Of a stretch of DNA of 30,213 bases, positions 1-7,490 are shown one piece after another (positions within the stretch are counted from its first letter, which is position 1; each line of letters begins with the position of its first letter). The DNA lies in NCBI GenBank assembly GCA_934876235.1, contig CAKXKM010000019.1:1-30213 (forward strand), in the 5' to 3' direction. The notes under the pieces were generated by a model that worked only from the letters and a program-made list of their open reading frames with translations, was not told where the DNA came from and made no database searches. This stretch comes from Collinsella sp. AF02-46-1. GTDB lineage: Bacteria; Actinomycetota; Coriobacteriia; Coriobacteriales; Coriobacteriaceae. The translations under genes and the position numbers were made by a program.

Positions 1-1792
1 GGCTAATAGTAATCAGACGCGCACCGTTACCACACCCGCTGTGCGCGGCCGCATCCTCGACCGCAATGGCGTGGCACTTGTCCAGAACCGTCCCTCACTT
101 GCTGTCGTGGCCTACCGCGACCTTGCCGAGGATGAGGTTCTGGTTCGCCATCTTGCCAACGTGCTCGGTATGCCCTACGTGGCGGTTCTGCGCAATATTC
201 AGGACAATTCCGAGGGCGCCCAGAGCCTGCATACCATCGCGAGGGACGTCCGTCGCTCCACGGTTGCCTATATCAAGGAGCACGCCGGCGAGTTCCCGGG
301 CGTCAAGATTGCCGAGCGTACCGAGCGCCAGTATCCATATGGCGAGACGGCATGCCATATCTTGGGCTATACCGGCACCATTACCTCCGAGCAGCTCGAG
401 GCCCAGAATAAGAAAACCTCTGGTGATGATGCTTCTGCTGGCCGGATTACGTACCAGTCGGGCGATATCGTGGGCCAGGCGGGTGTTGAGAGCTACTACG
501 AAAACCTGCTGCAGGGTATTCGTGGCGAGCAGACCGTCAAGGTCGATGCCTCGGGCAATGTGACCGGTCAGGCCGGCGCCGTGCCCGCCAAGGCCGGCTC
601 CGACATTAAACTCACGCTCGATCTTAAGATCCAACAGGCCTGTGAGACGGCGCTGGCGAGCGCCATCGAGCTTGCCAAGACCACTGGCTACAGCAATGCC
701 GGCAACGGCGCTGTGGTGTGTCTCGATCCCAACAATGGCGAGATCCTGGGCATGGCGAGCGAGCCCAAGTTCGATCCGTCCGTCTTTATCGGCGGCGTCT
801 CAAATGACGTGTGGACCGAGCTCAATGATGACAAGGGTTCGCACCCGCTGCTCAACCGCGCCATTAGCGGACAGTACATGTCGGCCTCGACCATCAAGCC
901 GCTCTCGGCACTGGCCGGTCTTGAGTTTGGAACCTACACTTCAACGCAGACAACTAACTGCACGGGCTATTGGACGGGCCTGGGCAAGGCTTGGGGCAAG
1001 CGCTGCTGGCTGACGTCTGGCCACGGCACCATGACGCTGCAGTCGGGTATCGCCAACTCGTGCGACCCCGTCTTCTACGACATGGGCAAGGCCTTCTTTT
1101 ATGACGAGCAACATTCCGAGGGCCTGCAGGAGGTCTTTCGTCGCTGGGGCCTAGGCAAGACCTGCGGTATCGATCTGCCGAGTGAGGGCGCGGGCCGTAT
1201 TCCCGATGCCGAGTGGAAAGAGTCGTACTTTACCGACGCCTCTGCCGAGGACCGCAAGTGGAATGCCGGCGATATGACCAACATTGCCATCGGCCAAGGC
1301 GACATCCTGGTGACGCCCCTGCAGATGGCGTGCGCCTATATGGGTCTTGCCAACGGCGGCAAACAGTACGTGCCTCACGTGTTTTTGTCTGCCGTGTCGC
1401 GCGATGGCGACGGCGATGCCTATAAGTACAACGGCAAGGGCAAGAAGAAGCGCCTGGAGGCCAAGATCAACAGCGATTCGGATTTGACTCTTGTTCGCAA
1501 CGGCATGCACGACGTGATTTACACGGCATCGACGTCCCTGGCGGCTCACTTTGGCACCCTGACGCCGCAGGTGTACGGCAAGTCGGGCACGGGCGAGAAA
1601 AGCGGCGAGGACGAATACGCGTGGTTCTGCGCCTATGCACCGGCCGATGATCCCAAGTATGTCATCGCTACTGTCCTGGAGCAGGGCGGCGGTGGTTCGG
1701 ATACCGCGATGCATGTCGTGCGCGACGTGCTCGGCGTGATTTATGACGAGCCCGATACCTCTTCGGCCTCGGGCGATTCTTCGGTTCGATAG
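1..1792 (+). CDS. mrdA: Penicillin-binding protein 2 (elongation transpeptidase), 5' end outside window
   Basis: Class B penicillin-binding protein that cross-links peptidoglycan during side-wall elongation, working with RodA on the outer face of the membrane. The frame is open from base 2 (596 residues visible), so the N-terminal membrane anchor lies upstream; a GTG at 41 is internal, because the residues before it (ANSNQTRTVTTPAV) already belong to the conserved start of the PBP dimerisation domain followed by RGRILDRNG. The transpeptidase domain shows the catalytic SxxK motif as STIK (bases 887-898), an NSCD segment at the SxN position, and KSGTGE (bases 1580-1597) at the KTG position, with Ser in place of Thr. 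The stop codon overlaps the AGGAGG ribosome binding site of rodA, so the two genes are translationally close. PBP2 rather than FtsI is inferred from the rodA neighbour and the short tail without PASTA repeats. Confidence 0.93.
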   Translation, partial: ANSNQTRTVTTPAVRGRILDRNGVALVQNRPSLAVVAYRDLAEDEVLVRHLANVLGMPYVAVLRNIQDNSEGAQSLHTIARDVRRSTVAYIKEHAGEFPGVKIAERTERQYPYGETACHILGYTGTITSEQLEAQNKKTSGDDASAGRITYQSGDIVGQAGVESYYENLLQGIRGEQTVKVDASGNVTGQAGAVPAKAGSDIKLTLDLKIQQACETALASAIELAKTTGYSNAGNGAVVCLDPNNGEILGMASEPKFDPSVFIGGVSNDVWTELNDDKGSHPLLNRAISGQYMSASTIKPLSALAGLEFGTYTSTQTTNCTGYWTGLGKAWGKRCWLTSGHGTMTLQSGIANSCDPVFYDMGKAFFYDEQHSEGLQEVFRRWGLGKTCGIDLPSEGAGRIPDAEWKESYFTDASAEDRKWNAGDMTNIAIGQGDILVTPLQMACAYMGLANGGKQYVPHVFLSAVSRDGDGDAYKYNGKGKKKRLEAKINSDSDLTLVRNGMHDVIYTASTSLAAHFGTLTPQVYGKSGTGEKSGEDEYAWFCAYAPADDPKYVIATVLEQGGGGSDTAMHVVRDVLGVIYDEPDTSSASGDSSVR

Positions 1793-1801
1793 GAGGTTGC
1801 G

Positions 1802-3028
1802 ATGGATTTTTCTCCGGCGGATCTGTTCCGTTCAACCAAGACCGGCTCTCGCAGCAGCCTGGACCGCGTCAACAAGCAACTTTCGGCCTCGCGCGGTACG
1901 TTTCGCCAAAAGGTGCATATCGGTGTGCTGCTGGCTACCGTCGCGCTCGTTGCCTATGGCGCCATCATTATTTGGTCGGCGTCACAGTTTAAGGCCGACG
2001 CCTCATTCTCGCGCCACCTGCTGGGCATTGGCATTGGCGCGGTGCTTGCGGTGCTCGTCTGGCGTACCGATCTGCGCGGTATTTCCAATTTTTCGACGGC
2101 GTTGCTCGTCATCGACCTGATCGTGATCTTCTCGCCCAAGATTCCGGGTCTGTCCTATACGGGCGGTCTGGGCATGACGGGCTGGATCAAGATTCCCGGT
2201 ATCGGCTTGACATTCCAGCCGGTCGAGCTTGCCAAGCTCATCACCATCTTCTTTATCGCCACGCTTGGCTCGCAGTATAACGGCCGCATCGATACCGTTC
2301 GCGACTACGTCAAGCTCTGCGGCATGCTGTCCATCCCGTTTTTGGCCGTCGTTGCCATGGGCGACCTGGGCTCGGGCCTGGTCGTGCTGGTCTCGGGCGC
2401 CATCGTCATCTGCATGAGCGGTGCGCGCCGCGAATGGGTGCTGTCGACCCTGGCCCTGCTTGTGGGCCTGGTGGCCCTCGTCCTGGCGCTCGATTCGGTC
2501 TTTGATTCGTTGCTCGGCCACGATGTGCTCATCAAGCAGTATCAGATGAACCGCCTGACGGTCTTTATCGACCCCGATAATGCCGATTCGGACGATGCCT
2601 ACAACCTGCAGCAGTCGCTTATCGCCGTTGGCTCGGGCGGCTTCTTTGGTAAGGGTTTGGGCCATGCGACGCAGTCGGCCGGCGGCTTTCTGCCTGAGTT
2701 CCACACCGACTTTGTCTTCGCCTTCCTATCCGAGACCTTTGGCTTTTGCGGTTCCTTTTTGCTCCTATGCCTCTACGTGCTGCTGATCTTTTCGACGATT
2801 CGCGTCGCCTTTAAGTGTGAGTCGCTGTTCTTGCGCCTATCGTGTGTGGGCATCGTTGGCATGTGGGCGTTCCAGACCTTCGAAAACATCGGCATGTGCA
2901 TCGGCATGATGCCGATTACCGGTATTCCGCTACCGTTTATTAGCTTCGGTTCGTCTTCGATGATGATTCAGCTGCTGACGGTGGGTATCGTACAATCCAT
3001 ATGGCGGCATCGTTCGGGCGCCGCGTAA
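1802..3028 (+). CDS. rodA: RodA, SEDS-family peptidoglycan glycosyltransferase
   Basis: Multi-pass membrane enzyme that polymerises lipid II into glycan strands and pairs with PBP2 for elongation. The 408-residue protein starts with about 35 hydrophilic residues, then a series of hydrophobic segments beginning near residue 40. SEDS signatures are clear: RLTVFIDPDN at about 251-260, the YNLQQSLIAVGSGG stretch after it, FLPEFHTDF at 296-304 and, near the C-terminus, PITGIPLPFISFGSSS. The ATG at 1802 sits five bases after AGGAGG (1791-1796), which itself overlaps the mrdA stop. FtsW is the alternative within the family; adjacency to a PBP2-type protein makes RodA more likely. SEDS family membership is certain, the RodA assignment inferred. 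Confidence 0.93.
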   Translation: MDFSPADLFRSTKTGSRSSLDRVNKQLSASRGTFRQKVHIGVLLATVALVAYGAIIIWSASQFKADASFSRHLLGIGIGAVLAVLVWRTDLRGISNFSTALLVIDLIVIFSPKIPGLSYTGGLGMTGWIKIPGIGLTFQPVELAKLITIFFIATLGSQYNGRIDTVRDYVKLCGMLSIPFLAVVAMGDLGSGLVVLVSGAIVICMSGARREWVLSTLALLVGLVALVLALDSVFDSLLGHDVLIKQYQMNRLTVFIDPDNADSDDAYNLQQSLIAVGSGGFFGKGLGHATQSAGGFLPEFHTDFVFAFLSETFGFCGSFLLLCLYVLLIFSTIRVAFKCESLFLRLSCVGIVGMWAFQTFENIGMCIGMMPITGIPLPFISFGSSSMMIQLLTVGIVQSIWRHRSGAA

Positions 3029-3046
3029 CCGCTGGAGGGGTTTGCT

Positions 3047-3976
3047 ATGAAAATTCCCGTAGATAAGCTGACCCGCGCTTTTAAGATGGGCGCGTCCGTT
3101 AAGAAGGATTCCGATACGCCGGTGCGCGTCTCGGTCTATCTGGATTCGTCCGCCTCGCGCTTTCTTGCTGAGACGGTGCGTGATGCCTTTGTGCCGCAGA
3201 CGACCACGGGCATTGTGCGCGTCGAGCGTCTGGGGGAGGAGCGAATTGCTCCAAAGACCGATACCGATGTGGTACTGGTGCTCTCGTGTGGTTCCGACCG
3301 CCTGGAGAGTGCCGTGCAGGAGCTCGTGATCGCCGGCGCGCCCGTGTGCGTGCTTGCCGAGTCTGCTGTGGAGGTGCCGTTTATCGAGGAGTCCACGCCC
3401 ATGCTCGGCGTGGTGGCGGCAACCGATAAGACGTATCTGCTCGAGACGCTTGCCCGCTGGATTCTCGATCGCACCGACAAGGAAACGGCTTTTGCGGCGA
3501 ACTTTGCCTTTATGCGCATCGCGGCAGCTAATCGTATCATCACCTCGTGCGCGCTCACCAATATGGCGACCGGTGCGCTGGTGTTTTTGCCGGGCGCCGA
3601 TTATCCCGTTATGGCGCTGGCGCAGGTGGGCATGCTCTTTGAGCTCGCTGCCGTCTTTGGACGCGGCATTAAGCCTGAGCGCGGCTACGAGGTCGCGGTC
3701 GTGCTTGCCGGCGGTCTTGTGATCCGCGCGGTCACCCGCGCGCTCGTCAAGCAGACGCCGCATATTGGGTTTGCCGTTAAGGCGCTCACTGCTGCCGCGG
3801 GCACCTATGGCATGGGCCGTGCGCTTGTTTCGCTCTACGAGCGCGATGTCGACTACAGCCGTGCCAACGAGGTGGTCACTGCCACGTTCTCCCGCGTTCG
3901 CGATCTGGTGACCACGGTCGCGGGCGCTACCCGTCCTATGGCGTCCTACCAAGACGCATCCGATCTCGCTGCTTAG
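3047..3976 (+). CDS. Uncharacterised DUF697-like membrane-associated protein
   Basis: A 309-residue protein that I cannot assign a function. The N-terminal half (about 25-130) alternates hydrophobic strands and helices in a Rossmann-like way (VRVSVYLDS, DVVLVLSCGS, APVCVLAES) but has no P-loop or other nucleotide-binding motif. The C-terminal half (about 165-290) resembles the DUF697/YcjF family: a hydrophobic segment with FLPGADYPVMALAQVGMLFE, then AAVFGRG, AGGLVIRAVTRALVK and a glycine/alanine-rich amphipathic helix ending in GTYGMGRALV. Relatives with this domain are often attached to GTPases, which this protein is not. It starts at ATG 3047 after GGAGGGG (3033-3039), 18 bases after rodA, and is followed 10 bases later by the radical SAM gene, so it is co-transcribed with the elongation genes. 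The domain assignment is by eye. Confidence 0.75.
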   Translation: MKIPVDKLTRAFKMGASVKKDSDTPVRVSVYLDSSASRFLAETVRDAFVPQTTTGIVRVERLGEERIAPKTDTDVVLVLSCGSDRLESAVQELVIAGAPVCVLAESAVEVPFIEESTPMLGVVAATDKTYLLETLARWILDRTDKETAFAANFAFMRIAAANRIITSCALTNMATGALVFLPGADYPVMALAQVGMLFELAAVFGRGIKPERGYEVAVVLAGGLVIRAVTRALVKQTPHIGFAVKALTAAAGTYGMGRALVSLYERDVDYSRANEVVTATFSRVRDLVTTVAGATRPMASYQDASDLAA

Positions 3977-3986
3977 GGGTTTTCCG

Positions 3987-5864
3987 TTGCGCGTTCCGTA
4001 TCAAGACTGCTTTCATTTAATTGAGCCGCTGCTCGCCAAGGTCGAAAAGCCGAGCCGCTATATCGATCACGAGTGGGGCACGCTTTCCAAGGCCGATGCC
4101 GACTACCGTTGCTGCCTGATCTACCCGGATGTGTACGAGGTTGGTCTGCCCAACCAGGGCATCGCCATCCTCTACAACATCCTTAACCAGGCCGAGGGCA
4201 TCTCCTGCGAGCGAGGCTATGTGCCGTGGCCCGATATGGGTGACGCCATGCGCGAGGCGGGCATTCCGCTGCTGTCGCTCGAGGGCGCAGCGCCGGTCGC
4301 TTCGTTTGATATCGTCGGCCTGCATGTGCCGCACGAGATGGCGGTGACGAACTTCCTCGAGGCACTCGACCTCGCTGGCATTCCGCTGTTAGCGGCCGAC
4401 CGTACCGAGGACGACCCCATTATCATCGCCGGCGGCCCCTCGGTGTACAACCCCGAGCCGTACGCGGCCTTCTTCGATGCCATCCTCATCGGCGAGGGCG
4501 AGGAGTCGCTGCTCGAGACCTGCCAGCTGCATCGTCGCCTGCGCGACGAAGGAGTCCCGCGCGCACAGATTGTTGAGCAGCTTGCATCCATTGCCGGCAA
4601 CTACGTGCCGTCGCTCTATGAGGTTCGTCACGACGAGCCCTGTTCGCCGCATGGCTACACCGTGCCGCGTGAAGGCAAGAATGCGCCGACCGTGGTCTAC
4701 AAGCGCGTCGTCGAGGATTTCGGCGCCACGAATCCGCTGTCGCAGTCGTGCGTACCCTATGCGCAGCTGGTCCACGACCGCCTGTCTATCGAGATCCTGC
4801 GCGGCTGCGCCCGCGGCTGTCGTTTTTGCCAGGCCGGCATGACGTATCGCCCAGTGCGCGAGCGCTCGGCCGACCAGATCGTCTCGTCGGTGATTCAGGG
4901 TCTGGAAAAGACCGGCTATGACGAGGTGTCGCTGACCTCGCTCTCCACGACTGACCACTCCTGCATTCGCGACGTGCTCGGCAGGCTCAACCGTCGCCTG
5001 GAGGATACGGGTATTCGCGTATCTATTCCGTCGCAGCGCCTGGATTCGTTTGGCGTGGATATGGCGGAGTCGGTCGCCGGCGAAAAGAAGGGCGGCCTGA
5101 CGTTCGCGCCCGAGGCCGGCAGTCAGCGCATGCGCGACATCATTAACAAGAACGTGACCGAGGAGGACCTGGACCGTGCGGCCAAGGCGGCCTTCGAGGC
5201 CGGCTGGAACCGCATGAAGCTCTACTTTATGATGGGCCTTCCCGGCGAGCGCGACGAGGACATCGTGGCCATCGCCAATCTGGCCGATCACGTGCTGGAG
5301 CTCGGTCGCTCCGTGGTGCCCAAGGCTCGTCGTGGCTCGATTTCGGTGTCCATCTCGGTTTCGGTCTTTATCCCCAAGGCTGCCACGCCTTTCCAGTGGT
5401 GCCCGCAGCTCGATTACGACGACGTCAAGCGTCGCCAGAAGCTGCTTATCACGAGCGTTCGCAACCGTGCCGTCCGCGTGCATTACCACGATGCCGAGAC
5501 CTCGCTCATCGAGGCCGCGCTCTCCCGCGCCGGTCGCGACATGACGCCCGTCATCATCGATGCTTGGCGCGCTGGCTCTCGCTTTGACGCCTGGGTAGAG
5601 CATTTCTCGCTCGATAACTGGAAGGAGGCTGCTGCCAAAAACGGCATCGACCTCAATGAGCTCGTGCACCTGCCCTACGAGTTGGACTGGCGCCTGCCGT
5701 GGGAGCATGTGAGCCCCGGCTGCACGCGCGGTTTCCTCGAGCGCGAGTACCGTCGCTCGCTCGAGGGCGTCACGACTCCCGACTGCACCCGTACGTCGTG
5801 CACCGGCTGCGGGATCTGCCCCACGCTCCACGCCAAGAATGTATTGATGGGTGATCGCGCATGA
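3987..5864 (+). CDS. TIGR03960-family B12-binding-like radical SAM protein
   Basis: A 625-residue radical SAM enzyme of the family known as TIGR03960, whose reaction is not established to my knowledge. The N-terminal 230 residues resemble the cobalamin-binding-like domain seen in such proteins (CCLIYPDVYEVGLPNQGI, then DPIIIAGGPSVYNPEPYAAF and LIGEGEESLLE). The radical SAM core follows with the 4Fe-4S motif CARGCRFC, cysteines at about 274, 278 and 281. The C-terminus has a second Cys cluster (CTRTSCTGCGICPTL), which could hold another metal or cluster. It starts at TTG 3987, supported by the match of the first residues to the family start and a GGGG run just upstream. The stop overlaps the next gene as ATGA. 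In many genomes this gene and its DUF2344 partner are adjacent or fused and lie before rplU, as here. Confidence 0.9.
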   Translation: MRVPYQDCFHLIEPLLAKVEKPSRYIDHEWGTLSKADADYRCCLIYPDVYEVGLPNQGIAILYNILNQAEGISCERGYVPWPDMGDAMREAGIPLLSLEGAAPVASFDIVGLHVPHEMAVTNFLEALDLAGIPLLAADRTEDDPIIIAGGPSVYNPEPYAAFFDAILIGEGEESLLETCQLHRRLRDEGVPRAQIVEQLASIAGNYVPSLYEVRHDEPCSPHGYTVPREGKNAPTVVYKRVVEDFGATNPLSQSCVPYAQLVHDRLSIEILRGCARGCRFCQAGMTYRPVRERSADQIVSSVIQGLEKTGYDEVSLTSLSTTDHSCIRDVLGRLNRRLEDTGIRVSIPSQRLDSFGVDMAESVAGEKKGGLTFAPEAGSQRMRDIINKNVTEEDLDRAAKAAFEAGWNRMKLYFMMGLPGERDEDIVAIANLADHVLELGRSVVPKARRGSISVSISVSVFIPKAATPFQWCPQLDYDDVKRRQKLLITSVRNRAVRVHYHDAETSLIEAALSRAGRDMTPVIIDAWRAGSRFDAWVEHFSLDNWKEAAAKNGIDLNELVHLPYELDWRLPWEHVSPGCTRGFLEREYRRSLEGVTTPDCTRTSCTGCGICPTLHAKNVLMGDRA

Positions 5865-6673
5865 GTGAGCGCCTGACCGACAACCCCACGCTCTTTAGAC
5901 TTCGTGTTCGCTATGGCAAGCGCGATCGCCTTAAGTACCTGGGCCATCTCGAAGTGATCCATACCATTGAGCGCATCGTGCGCCGTGCGGGACTTCCCTA
6001 TGCCGTCACGCAGGGCTTCTCTCCGCACATGCGCGTGGGCTTCTCTTCGGCGCTACCGGTGGGTACGTCGTCGATCTGCGAGTGGTATGACCTGTTTATG
6101 ACCGAGTTCGTGGCGCTCGACGAGGCGTTTGGGCGCCTGGCTGCGGCGTCTCCGGCCGATCTGGCACCCATCGAGGCAGCGTACATCGACGTGCGCACGC
6201 CGGCGTTGACGGCGCAGCTCACGCGTCTGTCGTATCGCATCGACCTGCACTTGGATCCCGAGACGCTCGTAAGCGCCGACGAGGTGCGTCGTGCGATCGA
6301 CACGTTGCGCGCGGACCATGGCATCGACTACGCGCGCGGAAAAAAGAGCAAGCGCTTGGATTTGGATCACACGCTCGTGGGCTATGAGCTCACGGCTGGG
6401 GAGCGTCCGGACCATTTGGTGCTCATGCTCGACACCCATGCCGATAACGAGGGCTCCATGCGTCCGGAAATTTTGCTTTCTGCAGCTGATGTTTTGTTGC
6501 AGGGCTTGACCCCGGGCGTGGATGCACCTATTGTTTCCACCGGTATGCAAGACCTCGTGACCATCTGCTCCTACGATGTCGAGCGTCAGAATCAAGCATG
6601 CGAGGACGACGAGGGCCGACTCGTCAGCCCCATACCTGTGCGAACTTGTGGATTTGCTCCACATACTCGTTGA
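5861..6673 (+). CDS. TIGR03936-family protein (DUF2344), partner of the radical SAM protein
   Basis: A 270-residue protein of the DUF2344/TIGR03936 family, usually encoded beside, or fused to, the TIGR03960 radical SAM protein. The family signature is visible near the N-terminus: FRLRVRYGKRDRLKYLGHLE, then RRAGLPYAVTQGFSPHMRVGF and SSALPVGTSS. Function is unknown; the constant pairing suggests that it acts with the radical SAM enzyme, perhaps in RNA or ribosome-linked modification, which is inference from context only. Its ATG overlaps the upstream stop by four bases (ATGA), indicating translational coupling. The TGA stop (6671-6673) lies inside the -35 element of the rplU promoter. The last 30 or so residues are not recognisable and may be a lineage-specific tail. 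Confidence 0.88.
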   Translation: MSERLTDNPTLFRLRVRYGKRDRLKYLGHLEVIHTIERIVRRAGLPYAVTQGFSPHMRVGFSSALPVGTSSICEWYDLFMTEFVALDEAFGRLAAASPADLAPIEAAYIDVRTPALTAQLTRLSYRIDLHLDPETLVSADEVRRAIDTLRADHGIDYARGKKSKRLDLDHTLVGYELTAGERPDHLVLMLDTHADNEGSMRPEILLSAADVLLQGLTPGVDAPIVSTGMQDLVTICSYDVERQNQACEDDEGRLVSPIPVRTCGFAPHTR

Positions 6674-6698
6674 CGGGGGTATTTTCGCCTGCTACTAT
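6670..6698 (+). promoter_or_regulatory. Promoter of rplU-rpmA
   Basis: TTGACG (6670-6675), a 17-bp spacer and TACTAT (6693-6698) form a near-consensus sigma-70-type promoter. Transcription would start near 6705, giving a leader of about 36 bases before the rplU ATG. The -35 box contains the TGA stop of the preceding gene, so the ribosomal protein pair has its own start despite being only 67 bp downstream. Confidence 0.75.
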
Positions 6699-6740
6699 AT
6701 TCGGCTGTTGCACTAACTGATGCATGAAGGGCAAGTAAAC

Positions 6741-7115
6741 ATGTACGCAATCGTTAACACGGGCGGCAAGCAGTACAAGGTCGCCACCGACGATGTCATC
6801 ACCGTCGAGAAGATCGAGGGCAATGAGGGCGACAAGGTCACCCTGCCGGTCATCTTCCTCAACGATGGTAAGAAGATCGTCACCGATCCCGACAAGCTGG
6901 CCAAGGCCAAGGTTACCGCTCAGATCGTTGAGCAGTTCAAGGGCGAGAAGCAGCTGGTCTTCAAGTTCCACAAGCGTAAGCGCTATCGTCGTCTGAAGGG
7001 TCACCGTCAGCAGCTCACCAAGCTGAAGATCGTGAAGGTCCAGGCTACGTCCCGCGCCAAGAAGGCTGTCAAGGCAGAGGCCGAGGCTGTTGCCGAGGCT
7101 CCTGTCGCCGAGTAG
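6741..7115 (+). CDS. rplU: 50S ribosomal protein L21
   Basis: Ribosomal protein L21, which binds 23S rRNA in the large subunit. The 124-residue product begins with the family start MYAIVNTGGKQYKV and carries FKFHKRKRYRRLKGHRQQ, typical of L21. Relative to the usual length of about 103 residues it has a C-terminal tail of roughly 20 residues rich in Ala, Lys and Glu (AVKAEAEAVAEAPVAE). I chose ATG 6741 rather than an in-frame ATG at 6720: GAAGGG (6726-6731) is well spaced from 6741, and the conserved N-terminus begins exactly there. It is the first gene after the promoter at 6670-6698 and is 33 bases upstream of rpmA. Confidence 0.97.
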   Translation: MYAIVNTGGKQYKVATDDVITVEKIEGNEGDKVTLPVIFLNDGKKIVTDPDKLAKAKVTAQIVEQFKGEKQLVFKFHKRKRYRRLKGHRQQLTKLKIVKVQATSRAKKAVKAEAEAVAEAPVAE

Positions 7116-7148
7116 ATTACACTCGTAACGAAAGAGTAGGTATACACA

Positions 7149-7406
7149 ATGGCACACAAAAAAGGACTCGGTTCCTCCCGTAATGGCCGTGACTCCCGCG
7201 GTCAGCGCCTTGGCACGAAGCGCTATGCCGGCCAGACGGTAACCACGGGCACGATTCTCGTCCGTCAGCACGGCACTCACATCCACCCGGGTGAGAACGT
7301 TGGCCGTGGCAAGGACGACACGCTGTTCGCGCTGGTCGACGGTACCGTTGAGTTCCACAAGGGTATCAAGCACAGGGTCAGCGTACGCCCGCTCGCGAAC
7401 GCGTAA
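7149..7406 (+). CDS. rpmA: 50S ribosomal protein L27
   Basis: Ribosomal protein L27, whose N-terminus reaches toward the peptidyl-transferase centre. The 85-residue product starts MAHKKGLGSSRNGRDSRGQR and contains HPGENVGRGKDDTLFAL, both diagnostic. The N-terminus is the mature form: it has no extra cleavable peptide of the kind found in many Firmicutes, and correspondingly there is no prp (ysxB) protease gene between rplU and rpmA. A purine-rich AAGAGTAGG just upstream serves as the ribosome binding site. It is followed by a terminator-like hairpin before obgE. Confidence 0.97.
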   Translation: MAHKKGLGSSRNGRDSRGQRLGTKRYAGQTVTTGTILVRQHGTHIHPGENVGRGKDDTLFALVDGTVEFHKGIKHRVSVRPLANA

Positions 7407-7431
7407 TTCACCCTTCATAGAGCACATATGT

Positions 7432-7474
7432 GGGAGGCACTTGAGTTTTAGGATTCAAGGGTCTCCCTCTTTTT
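7432..7474 (+). terminator. Intrinsic terminator or attenuator between rpmA and obgE
   Basis: GGGAGGC (7432-7438) pairs with GTCTCCC (7461-7467, one G-U), and CTTGA (7440-7444) pairs with TCAAG (7455-7459) above an A-G mismatch; the loop is 10 bases. The helix is followed by TCTTTTT (7468-7474). The T-run ends two bases before the AGGAGG ribosome binding site of obgE (7477-7482), so some transcripts must read through for obgE to be expressed from the rplU promoter. Confidence 0.7.
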
Positions 7475-7490
7475 GTAGGAGGCGATTCTG

